Origin: JAGOPY01 sp964619555
GTDB taxonomy: Bacteria > Bacteroidota > Bacteroidia > Bacteroidales > JAGOPY01
Direction of reading: 5' to 3'
DNA: 64,000 bases
NCBI GenBank assembly: GCA_964619555.1
Contig: CAZUDV010000005.1
Span: forward strand, 62,001 to 126,000
Under the pieces are notes generated by a model. It was not told where the DNA came from and did no database searches. It worked only from the letters and a program-made list of their open reading frames with translations. Below, one piece after another: positions 16,781 to 25,726 of the stretch (its first letter is position 1; the number at the start of each line of letters is the position of its first letter). The translations under genes were made by a program, and so were the position numbers.

Positions 16781-17920
16781 ATGCCGAAGGAAGTTTACAT
16801 CACCCGCATTGCCAAGTTCCTGCCGAACCGGCCGGTGCAGAATGAGGAAATGGAGAAATTCCTGGGAGTTATTGATAGAATCCCTTCCAAAGCTAAACCA
16901 ATAATACTGAGAAATAATCAGATCAAAACCCGCTATTACGGTCTCGACGAAAACGGACGGTCTACCCATTCCAATGCGCGGATCACTGCCGAAGCCATCC
17001 GGAAACTCTTCGATGATGAATTTACAGTTCAAGACATGGACCTGCTGGCTTGCGGTACTACTTCCCCAGACCAGGTGCTGCCATCGCATGCATCAATGGT
17101 GCATGGCGAACTGGGCGGAAACCCGGTGGAGATAATCTCTCCGGCCGGTTCCTGCGCCACAGGCATGCACGCGATGAAATACGCCTACCTGTCTGTGAGG
17201 TCCGGTGATAAATGCAATGCCATCTGCGCCGGCTCAGAGAAATTCTCAACTTTCATGCTGGCCCGTAACTTTAAAAAAGAAGCGGAAAAATTACACCTCC
17301 TCGCCGAACACCCTATCCTGGCATTTGAAAAAGATTTCCTGAGATGGATGCTTTCCGACGGAGCCGGCGCTGCCCTCCTTCAGGATAATCCTAACAAGGA
17401 CGGAATTTCACTGCGAATCGATTGGATCGATTCGATTTCTTTCGCCAACCAATTGGAAACCTGCATGTATGCCGGAGGAGAAAAGCTGGAAGACGGCACT
17501 ATGGTGGGCTGGCGCGAATTTGAAGAAGAAGAACTCCTGGACCGCTCCGTATTTTCCCTGCGCCAGGACGTTAAACTGCTCGGTGAAAATATTGTGCAAA
17601 AAAGCAATATGTTCCTGGCCGAAATCGTAAAAAGAAGAAACCTCAACCTGGATGAAATTGACTACTTCCTGCCACATATTTCTTCCGAATATTTCCGGTT
17701 CCGAATAGATGCCGACAGCAAGGAAAAAGGTGTCCATATCCCCCAGGAAAAATGGTATACCAATCTAACCCGCCTGGGTAACGTCGGTGCTGCTTCGATC
17801 TATTTCATGCTGGAAGAACTTTTCAATTCCAATAATCTCCAAAAAGGTCAGAAACTACTGCTCGGCGTGCCTGAAAGTGCAAGATTTTCATATGTTTACA
17901 GCCTGGTGACCGTAGTATGA
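16781..17920 (+). CDS. darB: Ketosynthase DarB (KAS III-like)
   Basis: 379 residues from the ATG at 16781 (MPKEVYITRIAKFLPNRPV). The KAS III triad is visible as Cys125 (AGSCATGMHAMKYA), His299 (FLPHISSEYF) and Asn334 (RLGNVGAASIYF). DarB joins a beta-ketoacyl unit to a second acyl unit in dialkylresorcinol synthesis together with DarA, which is the previous gene. The long insert around residues 225-255 (LETCMYAGGEKLEDGTMVGW) is a plausible chain-binding region but has not been checked against relatives. It has its own promoter box and probably forms a single-gene unit. Confidence 0.87.
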   Translation: MPKEVYITRIAKFLPNRPVQNEEMEKFLGVIDRIPSKAKPIILRNNQIKTRYYGLDENGRSTHSNARITAEAIRKLFDDEFTVQDMDLLACGTTSPDQVLPSHASMVHGELGGNPVEIISPAGSCATGMHAMKYAYLSVRSGDKCNAICAGSEKFSTFMLARNFKKEAEKLHLLAEHPILAFEKDFLRWMLSDGAGAALLQDNPNKDGISLRIDWIDSISFANQLETCMYAGGEKLEDGTMVGWREFEEEELLDRSVFSLRQDVKLLGENIVQKSNMFLAEIVKRRNLNLDEIDYFLPHISSEYFRFRIDADSKEKGVHIPQEKWYTNLTRLGNVGAASIYFMLEELFNSNNLQKGQKLLLGVPESARFSYVYSLVTVV

Positions 17921-17930
17921 TTTCTTTGAT

Positions 17931-17938
17931 TAATTTTG
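17931..17938 (+). promoter_or_regulatory. Putative -7 box for the dehydratase-to-ABC operon
   Basis: TAATTTTG, 30 bases upstream of the ATG at 17969. Confidence 0.45.
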
Positions 17939-17968
17939 CAGGTCTTATTTTAACCTCAGGTTTCTATC

Positions 17969-18418
17969 ATGCCGGCAACCGGAACAGAGATCCAGGAATT
18001 CATTCCGCAACGTGCCCCAATGATCATGGTCGATCAGATTTTATCCTGCCATGACCTGTCGATCAGCACAGGCTTGCTTCTGAAGGAAGATAATGTATTC
18101 ATGCACGACCATCAGTTCGCTCCGGCCGGAATAATGGAGGCCATGGCACAGGCTGCGGCAGCAAGGACCGGTTGGCTCCTCAGGAATTCGAGGGGAAACG
18201 AAAACAAAAACGTGCCGGTCGGTGTTATCGGTAGTATAAAGAATTTCAAACTTCATTTTCAACCGGTCGCGGGGATGAATCTGATCACGAACGTTGAGAT
18301 TATGTTTGAAATCGGAAATGCCACGGTGGTGCGCGCGAAATCGGAGGTCGAAGGGCAACTGGCCGCAGAAGCAGAATTGCAGATTTTTTTAACCGGGACT
18401 GAACCCCAGGACCAATGA
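17969..18418 (+). CDS. ApeP-like hotdog 3-hydroxyacyl-ACP dehydratase
   Basis: 149 residues. The opening EFIPQRAPMIMVDQIL and the central-helix motif APAGIMEAMAQ with Glu57 fit the FabZ/ApeP hotdog family. The loop before the helix is about five residues shorter than in FabZ, so the catalytic His is His48 or His46 rather than the usual HFPG histidine. It should remove water after ketoreduction to leave the conjugated double bonds of the polyene. First gene of a tight operon: its stop overlaps the next start by 4 bases. Confidence 0.78.
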   Translation: MPATGTEIQEFIPQRAPMIMVDQILSCHDLSISTGLLLKEDNVFMHDHQFAPAGIMEAMAQAAAARTGWLLRNSRGNENKNVPVGVIGSIKNFKLHFQPVAGMNLITNVEIMFEIGNATVVRAKSEVEGQLAAEAELQIFLTGTEPQDQ

Positions 18419-18828
18419 AAAAGAAAGAGGTACCTCAGGACGAAGGATTGATGGAAGGCCGTTTCGAAGACGTGTGCTATGCCCTTGACGAGAACGGCAA
18501 TTATATAGCTGTGCTGAGCAAAGGATGGTCGCCCAAGAATGAAGCCATGTTGCAGGCCTGGGACGTGATCCATGAAAAAGTGGAACAGGTCCGCCAAAAT
18601 GTACTGGCCGGGAAAATAAGCCCGATCGCTTACTATATGGAGAAAAACATAATGGATGTCAGGCTTCTGGCAGATTACATGGAACTACCCAAGAGAAAGG
18701 TCAGAAAGCATTTGAAACCGGAAAAATTCAGCCTGCTGGAGGATGAAATACTCAGACGATACGCAGAAACCTTCGAGATCAGCCTGGATGAGCTGAAGAA
18801 CTTTCGTGAAACTTTAGCCAAACCATGA
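18415..18828 (+). CDS. Small protein with possible HTH, function unknown
   Basis: 137 residues, no signal peptide or membrane helix, so cytosolic. The N-terminal half (EGRFEDVCYALDENGNYIAVLSKGW) looks like a small beta domain. The C-terminal half (ADYMELPKRKVRKHLKPEKF, then AETFEISLDELKNF) reads like an XRE-type helix-turn-helix or a degenerate one. It overlaps both neighbours by 4 bases (ATGA), so it is made together with the dehydratase and the BtrH-like protein. Similar small proteins may occur in other flexirubin clusters, but I cannot name the family. A regulator or an assembly factor are both possible. Confidence 0.65.
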   Translation: MKKKEVPQDEGLMEGRFEDVCYALDENGNYIAVLSKGWSPKNEAMLQAWDVIHEKVEQVRQNVLAGKISPIAYYMEKNIMDVRLLADYMELPKRKVRKHLKPEKFSLLEDEILRRYAETFEISLDELKNFRETLAKP

Positions 18829-19844
18829 ACAAAGATTACTACCATATCGATTTTTCACATAGACAGGCAGCTCATTGCGAAAACGGGGCAACATCAAACC
18901 TGTTAAGGCATTACGACATCCATCTGAGCGAACCGATGGTATTCGGCATCGGTTCCGGTTTATTCTTTTCCTATATGCCCTTCATGAAATTGAATGACCT
19001 TCCCGTGGTATCATTCCGCCCCTGGCCGGGGATGATATTCAACCGGATCACCAGAAGGCTCGGAATTAAAATACAAAGGGCTAAATTCAGTGACCAGAAC
19101 CAGTCGATGGAAGCCCTTGACCGGAACCTGCAGCAAGGTATTCCAACAGGTTGCCTGGTGGGAGTTTATCACCTGACCTATTTCCCGCCCGCTTACCGGT
19201 TCCACTTCAATGCGCACAATATCGTGGTTGTCGGAAGGGAAAACGGTGAATATCTGGTCAGCGATCCGATCATGCCCGATGTGGAGCGAATTTCCAGGCA
19301 TGATCTGCAACGGGTACGTTTTGCCAAAGGTACCTACCCGCCCCGTGGAAGGATGTATTACATCACCGGGACCACTCCGAATTTCGATCTAAAACAGGCA
19401 ATCGTAAAAGGCATACACCAGACCTGCAACGATATGCTGAACATTCCTATCCCGCTATTCGGAGTGAAAGGGATCCGTTATCTTTCCAGGCAAATGCGAA
19501 AATGGCCCCGGAAGCTGGGTGATAAAAAAGCTGCCCTTTATATGGGACAGGTCGTCAGGATGCTGGAAGAAATTGGCACCGGGGGCGCCGGATTCAGGTT
19601 CATCTATGCAGCATTCCTTCAGGAATCGGCCAGGGAACTGAATTTGCCCTGGCTCAATGACAGGTCGAAGGAAATGACCGAAGCGGGTGACCGGTGGAGG
19701 GAATTTGCCCTGATCGCCGGACGCATTTTCAAGAACCGGGCCGGCCAGGAGGAAAATTATATCGCCGCGGCGGATGTGCTGTCCGATATCGCCGACCGGG
19801 AGGAGAAAATTTTCCGGGAATTGCGCCAAATCAAACTTTCCTGA
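18825..19844 (+). CDS. BtrH-like acyltransferase (BtrH N-terminal and DUF4872 type)
   Basis: 339 residues. The N-terminus FSHRQAAHCENGATSNLLRHY has the Cys18 nucleophile and helix of the BtrH/papain-like fold. FNAHNIVVVG contains the probable catalytic His, and YLVSDPIMPD the acidic residue. In butirosin synthesis BtrH moves an acyl chain from an ACP to an amine. Here it could move the polyene or another acyl group from an ACP to an acceptor, or cleave a thioester. The C-terminal half is helical and matches the DUF4872 style. The ABC ATPase gene begins on the last base of its stop codon. Confidence 0.75.
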   Translation: MNKDYYHIDFSHRQAAHCENGATSNLLRHYDIHLSEPMVFGIGSGLFFSYMPFMKLNDLPVVSFRPWPGMIFNRITRRLGIKIQRAKFSDQNQSMEALDRNLQQGIPTGCLVGVYHLTYFPPAYRFHFNAHNIVVVGRENGEYLVSDPIMPDVERISRHDLQRVRFAKGTYPPRGRMYYITGTTPNFDLKQAIVKGIHQTCNDMLNIPIPLFGVKGIRYLSRQMRKWPRKLGDKKAALYMGQVVRMLEEIGTGGAGFRFIYAAFLQESARELNLPWLNDRSKEMTEAGDRWREFALIAGRIFKNRAGQEENYIAAADVLSDIADREEKIFRELRQIKLS

Positions 19845-20599
19845 TGCTCTTAACGCACGCAATAGAGATCATCGACCTTTATAAAACCTATAAGGGATCA
19901 GACGAACCTGCGCTGAACGGGATACGCCTTCAAGTTCCTATGGGAGAGATTTTCGGTTTGCTGGGGCCCAATGGTGCCGGGAAAACCACGACCATAAACA
20001 TCCTTTGCGGAATACTCCCGCCTTCGGAAGGAAAAGTCAATATTTCCGGCATGTCGCTGGAATCAAACCTGGACCAGATCAAACGCACCATCGGAGTGGT
20101 CCCCCAGGATATTGCCCTCTATCCTACCCTGTCGGCCCGGGAAAACCTGTCATTCATCGGTAGCATGTATGGCCTGAAAGGGAAAATACTTCGGGAGAGG
20201 ATCAATGAAAGCCTGACCACTTTCGGACTTCACAAATTTGCCGACCGAAAGGTCATGACCTATTCGGGAGGTATGAAACGAAGGCTGAACCTCATTGCCG
20301 GCATCATGCACCGGCCCAAAATCCTGTTCCTCGATGAACCGACCGTAGGAATTGACGTACAATCGCGAAATGTCATACTGGAGTTTCTGAAAAAACTGAA
20401 CCAGGAAGGCACCACCATCATTTATACGTCACATTATATGGAGGAAGCGGAACAACTTTGCTCCCTGATCGCCATTATCGACCTGGGAAAGATCATTATC
20501 GAAGGAAGGCCGCAAGAGCTGATCCACAATAACCCGGGCGCCGGTAACCTCGAGATGCTGTTCCTCCAGATCACCGGCAGAAAATTGAGAGACCACTGA
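19844..20599 (+). CDS. ABC transporter ATP-binding protein (ABC-2 exporter type)
   Basis: 251 residues from the ATG at 19844 (MLLTHAIEIIDLYKTYKG), which overlaps the previous stop by one base; earlier in-frame codons lie inside the BtrH-like gene. Walker A GPNGAGKTTT (about residues 41-50), signature YSGGMKRRL (about 141) and Walker B ILFLDEPT (about 160) are intact. With the permease that follows it should form an exporter, probably moving the pigment or a lipid precursor across the inner membrane. Confidence 0.9.
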   Translation: MLLTHAIEIIDLYKTYKGSDEPALNGIRLQVPMGEIFGLLGPNGAGKTTTINILCGILPPSEGKVNISGMSLESNLDQIKRTIGVVPQDIALYPTLSARENLSFIGSMYGLKGKILRERINESLTTFGLHKFADRKVMTYSGGMKRRLNLIAGIMHRPKILFLDEPTVGIDVQSRNVILEFLKKLNQEGTTIIYTSHYMEEAEQLCSLIAIIDLGKIIIEGRPQELIHNNPGAGNLEMLFLQITGRKLRDH

Positions 20600-21876
20600 T
20601 GAACAGGATACGAGCATCGATAAAAAAGGAATTCCTGGTGCTGATCCGCGACTGGGCCGGTCTGGGGCTGATATTCATCATGCCTGCCATGCTCGTGTTG
20701 GTGATGACCCTTATACAGGACGCATCTTTCCGGAAACTGAACGAAACCACATTGGAAATACTCTATTTGGATGATGATCAGGATTCCCTCAGCGCTCAGA
20801 TCAGGAAAGGATTTGAGGATACCGGTTTCCTTACGGTGATCACGGAAATTGACGGACAATCCCTATCCGAGCAAACATTATTCGATCAGGTGGCAAGGGG
20901 CAAATACCAGATGGGAGTAGTGATACGTAATGGTGCTACCGACGCCATCCGTGCCAGGGGACAAAAAATCGTTCAGCAAACCCTTGGGCTGGACGACAGT
21001 GAAACCCGCGATACACTGGCCACGGCCAGGATCATCCTGTATTTCGACCCGGCTATCAAGAACTCTTTCAAAGTGACCCTGAGGAATGCTTTGCAGAATT
21101 TCACCTCTCAGATTGAAGGCGGGATCCTGTTCAAATCGCTTACCGACGAACTGGCCCAATATCTCCCGGAACCTCCGGAGCCTTTGACCAATCCGGGCGG
21201 GGGAATTGTTTACGAAGAAATATACGCCACCGACAAGTACAATGAGATCATGCCCAACTCGGTACAGCACAATGTCCCGGCATGGACGATCTTCGCCATG
21301 TTCTTCATAATCATTCCATTAACAGGCAATATTATCAAGGAAAGGGAGAGCGGCCTGGCGACCAGGCTGCGGATGATGCCCGGGAACCGTTTCCAGGCCC
21401 TGTCAGCCAAAGTATTCGTTTACATGATAGTGGGTTTGTTGCAATGCCTGCTCATGTTGCAGTTCGGCAAACACATCCTGCCCCTGTTCGATCTGCCGGC
21501 CCTGGTCTTCGGACCGGAGAAACCGGCACTGGCCCTGATGGCCCTCGCCACGATCCTCGCAGCAACAGGATACAGCGTGCTGGTCGGCTCAGTAGCCCGG
21601 ACCCACGACCAGGCAGCCGTTTTCGGTGTGGTGTCGGTGATCCTGCTGGCAGCGGTAGGAGGCATCTGGGTCCCGGTATTCATGATGCCCGACCTGATGC
21701 AGTCGGCCAGTATTATATCGCCGCTCAACTGGAGCCTGAACGGTTTCTATGACATTCTCCTGCGTGGAGGCGGTTTGAAAGAAATTGCCGGCAACCTGGG
21801 TTCCCTGACCGGATTTTTTGGCGTAACGCTGATGGCAGCGGTGATTATCAGCGAGAGAAAGACCGCAGGACGGTAG
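20599..21876 (+). CDS. ABC-2 type permease
   Basis: 425 residues. One N-terminal membrane helix (LGLIFIMPAMLVLVMTLIQ), a large periplasmic domain of about 180 residues, then five or six helices from about residue 230 (IFAMFFIIIPLTGNII through GFFGVTLMAAVIIS). This is the DrrB/YhgE-like ABC-2 layout with a big extracellular domain, common for exporters of hydrophobic compounds. The ATG uses the last base of the ATPase stop. It ends the five-gene operon that starts at 17969. Confidence 0.87.
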   Translation: MNRIRASIKKEFLVLIRDWAGLGLIFIMPAMLVLVMTLIQDASFRKLNETTLEILYLDDDQDSLSAQIRKGFEDTGFLTVITEIDGQSLSEQTLFDQVARGKYQMGVVIRNGATDAIRARGQKIVQQTLGLDDSETRDTLATARIILYFDPAIKNSFKVTLRNALQNFTSQIEGGILFKSLTDELAQYLPEPPEPLTNPGGGIVYEEIYATDKYNEIMPNSVQHNVPAWTIFAMFFIIIPLTGNIIKERESGLATRLRMMPGNRFQALSAKVFVYMIVGLLQCLLMLQFGKHILPLFDLPALVFGPEKPALALMALATILAATGYSVLVGSVARTHDQAAVFGVVSVILLAAVGGIWVPVFMMPDLMQSASIISPLNWSLNGFYDILLRGGGLKEIAGNLGSLTGFFGVTLMAAVIISERKTAGR

Positions 21877-21964
21877 GATAAAAATACGGGGCTGGCTTCC
21901 ATTCACAGCAACGCATACAATATATAACCATGTATTATAACGCATATCATTCCTTTGACAACTT

Positions 21965-22390
21965 ATGACCCCGATACCACTGACATCAATCATTGAATTC
22001 CCGGTACGGTTCAGCGAAGTGGACCTTATGCAGATCGTATGGCATGGGAATTACATCAAGTACATGGAAGAAGGAAGGGAGGATTTCGGGCGGAAGTACG
22101 GCATCAGTTACATGCAGATACGGGATCATGGTTACATGGCTCCGCTGGTGAAAGTGACCTGTGAATTCAAAAAAACAGTGGCTTATGAAGACCGCATCAT
22201 CGTCGAGACCCGGTTCATCGATCATGACGCCGCTAAAATCACATACGCTTTTCGTATTTACCGGGCATCCGACAATGAACTGGTGGCGACCGGCGAAAGC
22301 GTGCAGGTGTTCCTGGATATGAACCGCGAGCTGGTACTGACCAACCCGCCCTTTTTTGAAGAATGGAAAAAAAAGTGGGGCCTTCGCTGA
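21965..22390 (+). CDS. Acyl-CoA/acyl-ACP thioesterase (4HBT hotdog)
   Basis: 141 residues. The pattern RFSEVDLMQIVWHGNYIKYMEEGREDF is the 4-hydroxybenzoyl-CoA thioesterase/YbgC motif, with Asp20 as the probable catalytic acid. The rest, with EFKKTVAYEDRIIVETR, matches the family core. It may release a finished acyl chain from the ACP or remove stalled chains. No clear promoter was found, and the 88-base gap upstream holds nothing else notable. Confidence 0.85.
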   Translation: MTPIPLTSIIEFPVRFSEVDLMQIVWHGNYIKYMEEGREDFGRKYGISYMQIRDHGYMAPLVKVTCEFKKTVAYEDRIIVETRFIDHDAAKITYAFRIYRASDNELVATGESVQVFLDMNRELVLTNPPFFEEWKKKWGLR

Positions 22391-22397
22391 GAACAGT

Positions 22398-22405
22398 TAA
22401 ATTTG
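22398..22405 (+). promoter_or_regulatory. Putative -7 box for the second ketosynthase gene
   Basis: TAAATTTG, 18 bases before the ATG at 22424, implying a leader of about 10 bases. Confidence 0.38.
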
Positions 22406-22423
22406 CCCTCTTGATTTCCTATA

Positions 22424-23608
22424 ATGCGCAAAGTATTCTTCGGAACCGATAACATCATCACTTCACTCGGATTTACGACCGGGGAAAATGTCCGTAACAT
22501 CCTCGACAATGAAATCGGGATCCGGAAGGTTCAGGATGCTGACCTTTACCCGGGTCCTGTCCCTGTTTCCCTCATCGATCCGGAAAGTTTAAACCGCAGA
22601 TTCGCAGATAATAAGGATGCCGGTTCCGGTCATTTTACCAGGTTGGAAAAGTTGTTCATCCTTTCCGTCCATGATGCCTTGAGCAAGTCAGGAGTGGATC
22701 CGGCAGATCCCAGGACCATTTTCGTGATCTCTTCCACAAAAGGCAATATCGATCTGCTGAAAAAACCGGCAGATGAGGCATTTGATTTTGACAGGATCCA
22801 ACTGTGGAAGATGGCGGATGTCATTACAGGATACTTCGGCAATCCCAACAAGCCATTGTTCATCTGCAATGCCTGCATTTCGGGATCCGTTGCGATCATT
22901 ACCGCAGCCCGCCTGATTGCTTCCGGTAAGTATGATCATGCCATCGTTACAGGAGGGGACATCGTTTCCGAATTTGTTGTCTCAGGCTTCATGTCGTTCC
23001 AGGCCCTCAGCCCTGAAACGTGCAGGCCGTTCGACAGTAACCGCACGGGGTTATCGCTGGGAGAAGGATGCGGAACCGTGATCATGACCTCCGACCGGAT
23101 GAAAACCGGTTCATCCTATCCGGTGGCCTACCTGGGGGGTGCCACCAGCAACGATGCCAACCACATCAGCGGCCCCTCGCGTGATGGCGAAGGACTTTAC
23201 CTGTCCATAGCCCCGGCCATGAAAGAAGCCGGTGCCAATGCCGGTGACCTTGGTTTCATCTCTGCCCATGGTACGTCCACACCCTACAACGATGAGATGG
23301 AGTCCCTGGCACTGACCCGGGCAGGGCTGGAAAACGTCCCGGTCAACAGCTTCAAAGGCTACATCGGCCATACACTGGGCGCTGCCGGCATCATCGAGAC
23401 CATCCTTTCCATCTATTCAATCCGGAACAATATTCTCTTCAAATCGGCCGGTTACTCGGAAAACGGCGTTTCCAGACCGTTAAATGTCATTAAGGAACAC
23501 ACGCGGACACCGGTCAGGACGGTGTTAAAGACCGCGAGCGGTTTCGGGGGGTGCAATGCGGCGATAGTGATTGGTCATTGTGATTGGTCAACTATTTTGA
23601 TAAAATAA
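22424..23608 (+). CDS. Beta-ketoacyl-ACP synthase, second copy
   Basis: 394 residues. Catalytic Cys151 (CNACISGSVAI), His in SAHGTSTPYNDEME and His in FKGYIGHTLGAAG are present, so it should be active. It is divergent at the N-terminus (MRKVFFGTDNIITSLGFTTGE) compared with the other two. The last dozen residues (GHCDWSTILIK) are coded by a TGATTGGTCA direct repeat and replace the usual family ending (LIL-type), so the C-terminus has probably been altered by repeat growth. Confidence 0.85.
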   Translation: MRKVFFGTDNIITSLGFTTGENVRNILDNEIGIRKVQDADLYPGPVPVSLIDPESLNRRFADNKDAGSGHFTRLEKLFILSVHDALSKSGVDPADPRTIFVISSTKGNIDLLKKPADEAFDFDRIQLWKMADVITGYFGNPNKPLFICNACISGSVAIITAARLIASGKYDHAIVTGGDIVSEFVVSGFMSFQALSPETCRPFDSNRTGLSLGEGCGTVIMTSDRMKTGSSYPVAYLGGATSNDANHISGPSRDGEGLYLSIAPAMKEAGANAGDLGFISAHGTSTPYNDEMESLALTRAGLENVPVNSFKGYIGHTLGAAGIIETILSIYSIRNNILFKSAGYSENGVSRPLNVIKEHTRTPVRTVLKTASGFGGCNAAIVIGHCDWSTILIK

Positions 23609-23612
23609 ATGG

Positions 23613-23620
23613 TACTTTTG
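23613..23620 (+). promoter_or_regulatory. Putative -7 box almost touching the start codon
   Basis: TACTTTTG ends 4 bases before the ATG at 23625. If real, the transcript would start at or after that ATG (leaderless). The box may instead be chance. Confidence 0.25.
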
Positions 23621-23624
23621 CGGC

Positions 23625-24263
23625 ATGTTTATTTCCCGCTGTTGCATTGTAAAATCTCCAGAGATAAGACTCAACGGATCAGTCGTATACAAACACCAGG
23701 CTGATCCATCGGAATTCCTGAAATCGGCCTTCCGGAACCTGAATGCCCCTTATCCGAAATTCTTCAAGATGGATAACCTGAGCAAGCTGGCTTTCGTAGC
23801 GGTGGAATATCTTCTGAAAGAGATACAACTTACTGAAGAATACCTGCCGGAAGAAATTGGCATCATCCTTCAAAATTCCTCTTCCTCCCTCGAAACCGAT
23901 GAAAAGCACCAGGAATCCATATCGGACCGGCAAAACTACTTCCCGAGCCCTTCGGTGTTCGTCTATACCCTTCCCAATATTATGGTTGGGGAAATGGCTA
24001 TCAAACATAAATTCAAGGGTGAAAATGCGGTAATCGTCTCCGAAAACCCAGACCCGGATCAAATCTTCCTCTTTGTAAGCGATTTGCTTGGGAACAACCG
24101 GGCAAAATGTTGCATCACCGGATATGTGGAATCTTACCACGCCGGGCAGGAAGCAATGTTGATGCTGGTTGAAATGGAAGAACATATAAAATCTTACCCC
24201 GAATCAGGGGAAATCATTACCTTTGCAGCTTCTCACATCGAACGAATTTTTAAAGAGGCCTGA
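23625..24263 (+). CDS. Half-length ketosynthase-like protein without catalytic Cys
   Basis: 212 residues. It resembles the N-terminal half of a ketosynthase: LSKLAFVAVEYLL, EEIGIILQNSSSSLETD and SPSVFVYTLPNIMVGEMAIKHKFKGENAVIVSEN align with the dimer-interface region. The active-site cysteine and both histidines are absent, and there is no second half. It cannot be a condensing enzyme by itself. It sits 4 bases before an ACP and then the KS/CLF pair, so a structural or chain-length role in that complex is reasonable. Relatives of this shape appear, from memory, in other aryl-polyene and flexirubin clusters, so it is probably not a pseudogene. Confidence 0.7.
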   Translation: MFISRCCIVKSPEIRLNGSVVYKHQADPSEFLKSAFRNLNAPYPKFFKMDNLSKLAFVAVEYLLKEIQLTEEYLPEEIGIILQNSSSSLETDEKHQESISDRQNYFPSPSVFVYTLPNIMVGEMAIKHKFKGENAVIVSENPDPDQIFLFVSDLLGNNRAKCCITGYVESYHAGQEAMLMLVEMEEHIKSYPESGEIITFAASHIERIFKEA

Positions 24264-24267
24264 TTAT

Positions 24268-24525
24268 ATGCAAGAACTGACGGAAAAGCTTAAACAGCAG
24301 ATCATTGAGGTGCTGAACCTGGAAGATGTCAAACCGGAAGATATCGATACTGACGCTCCGCTCTTCGGCGATGGCCTGGGACTTGATAGCATCGATGCAC
24401 TGGAGCTGATCGTGTTGCTCGAAAAAGAATATGGCATTAAGATCGAAGACCCGAAAGAGGGCCGGAAGATCTTCGCATCGGTCCGGACCATGGCCGACTT
24501 CATCCTCGCCCACCAAAAAAAATAA
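24268..24525 (+). CDS. Acyl carrier protein, second copy
   Basis: 85 residues from the ATG at 24268. The phosphopantetheine Ser41 lies in GLGLDSIDALELIVLLEKEYG, which resembles aryl-polyene ACPs. The longer N-terminal reading (MQLLTSNEFLKRPDY) overlaps the previous gene and is less likely. It lies 4 bases downstream of the half-length KS-like gene and 3 bases upstream of the KS gene. This order makes it the likely carrier for polyene extension. Confidence 0.9.
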   Translation: MQELTEKLKQQIIEVLNLEDVKPEDIDTDAPLFGDGLGLDSIDALELIVLLEKEYGIKIEDPKEGRKIFASVRTMADFILAHQKK

Positions 24526-24528
24526 CCG

Positions 24529-25725
24529 ATGGCCGAAAGGGTTTTCGTCACAGGGATAGGAATCATCTGTGCCATCGGTAAAAACGTGAGCGAGACCCTG
24601 GCTTCGCTTCAGGCTTCCCGTTCCGGGATAAGCCAAATTACAATTCTCGACACGCTCCACCGCGGAGAACTGCCCGTCGGAGAAATCAAACTGAATAATG
24701 AGCAACTGTCGGCCAAGGCCGGCGTGGCCGATCCCGAGATGCATACACGCACCTCACTTCTCGGCCTGATCGCCGCTTCAGAAGCTCTCCAAAATGCAGG
24801 GATCGACCCTCAAGACAAACAGTACCGGACAGGGGTTGTCTCTGCCAGCACTGTCGGCGGGATGGACCGCACTGAGATCAACTACCGGAAGTATCACCTC
24901 GGCAAACCCTTCAATAACTTCGTCCTGACGCACGATTGCGGTTATCACACCGAAATGATAGCGGAAAAACTGGGCTTCCAGGATATGGTCAGCACCATCA
25001 GCACAGCCTGCTCCTCCTCAGCAAACTCCGTCATGTTCGGCGCCAGGCTTATCAAACATGGCCTGCTGGACCGGGTGGTGGCCGGTGGAGCCGATTCCCT
25101 CTCGAAATTCACACTGAACGGATTCAATACGCTGATGATCCTCGACAAACAGCATTGCCGGCCTTTCGACAAAAGCCGGGTCGGGCTTAACCTCGGAGAA
25201 GGCGCCGCTTACCTGGTACTGGAATCGGAATCAGCCCTGCAAGACCGGAAACCGTTGTGCGAGCTCTCCGGCTATGCCAATGCCAACGACGCCTATCACC
25301 AGACCGCTTCCTCTCCGGATGGATACGGACCCTACCTTTCCATGTCGCTGGCCCTCTTATCCGCCGGGTTACAGCCGGGCGAAATCGACTACATCAACGC
25401 GCACGGTACCGGTACGGATAATAATGACCTGACCGAAGGCATTGCCATCGAAAGGATCTTCGGAGAAAAGATACCGCTGATTTCTTCCACCAAACCGTTC
25501 ACCGGGCACACGCTTGGAGCGGCCGGCGCAGTGGAGGCGGCGATCTCCGTTCTCTCCGTTCAAAACCGAATGGTTGTGCCTAATCTGAACTTCAATGAGA
25601 AAATGGATGAGCTCCATTTCGAACCGGTCAGGGAATTGATGTTAAACAAGCCCCTTAAGCATGTCCTGAGCAACTCTTTCGGTTTTGGGGGCAGCGATTC
25701 GACCTTAATCTTATCAGCCATCTGA
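24529..25725 (+). CDS. Beta-ketoacyl-ACP synthase, third copy (KS of KS/CLF pair)
   Basis: 398 residues. Catalytic Cys161 (STACSSSANSVMFG), His in INAHGTGTDNND and His in STKPFTGHTLGAAG are intact, and the C-terminal SNSFGFGGSDSTLIL is complete. The next gene, one base downstream, is a ketosynthase-like protein lacking the Cys, the classic arrangement of a KS with its chain-length-factor partner. This pair is the best candidate for iterative extension of the coumaroyl starter with malonyl units. Confidence 0.9.
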   Translation: MAERVFVTGIGIICAIGKNVSETLASLQASRSGISQITILDTLHRGELPVGEIKLNNEQLSAKAGVADPEMHTRTSLLGLIAASEALQNAGIDPQDKQYRTGVVSASTVGGMDRTEINYRKYHLGKPFNNFVLTHDCGYHTEMIAEKLGFQDMVSTISTACSSSANSVMFGARLIKHGLLDRVVAGGADSLSKFTLNGFNTLMILDKQHCRPFDKSRVGLNLGEGAAYLVLESESALQDRKPLCELSGYANANDAYHQTASSPDGYGPYLSMSLALLSAGLQPGEIDYINAHGTGTDNNDLTEGIAIERIFGEKIPLISSTKPFTGHTLGAAGAVEAAISVLSVQNRMVVPNLNFNEKMDELHFEPVRELMLNKPLKHVLSNSFGFGGSDSTLILSAI

Positions 25726-25726
25726 C

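Noticed and set aside
23625..24263. Pseudogene call for the half-length ketosynthase-like protein
   Set aside because: The frame is intact, neighbours are tightly packed, and no remnant of a second half is found.
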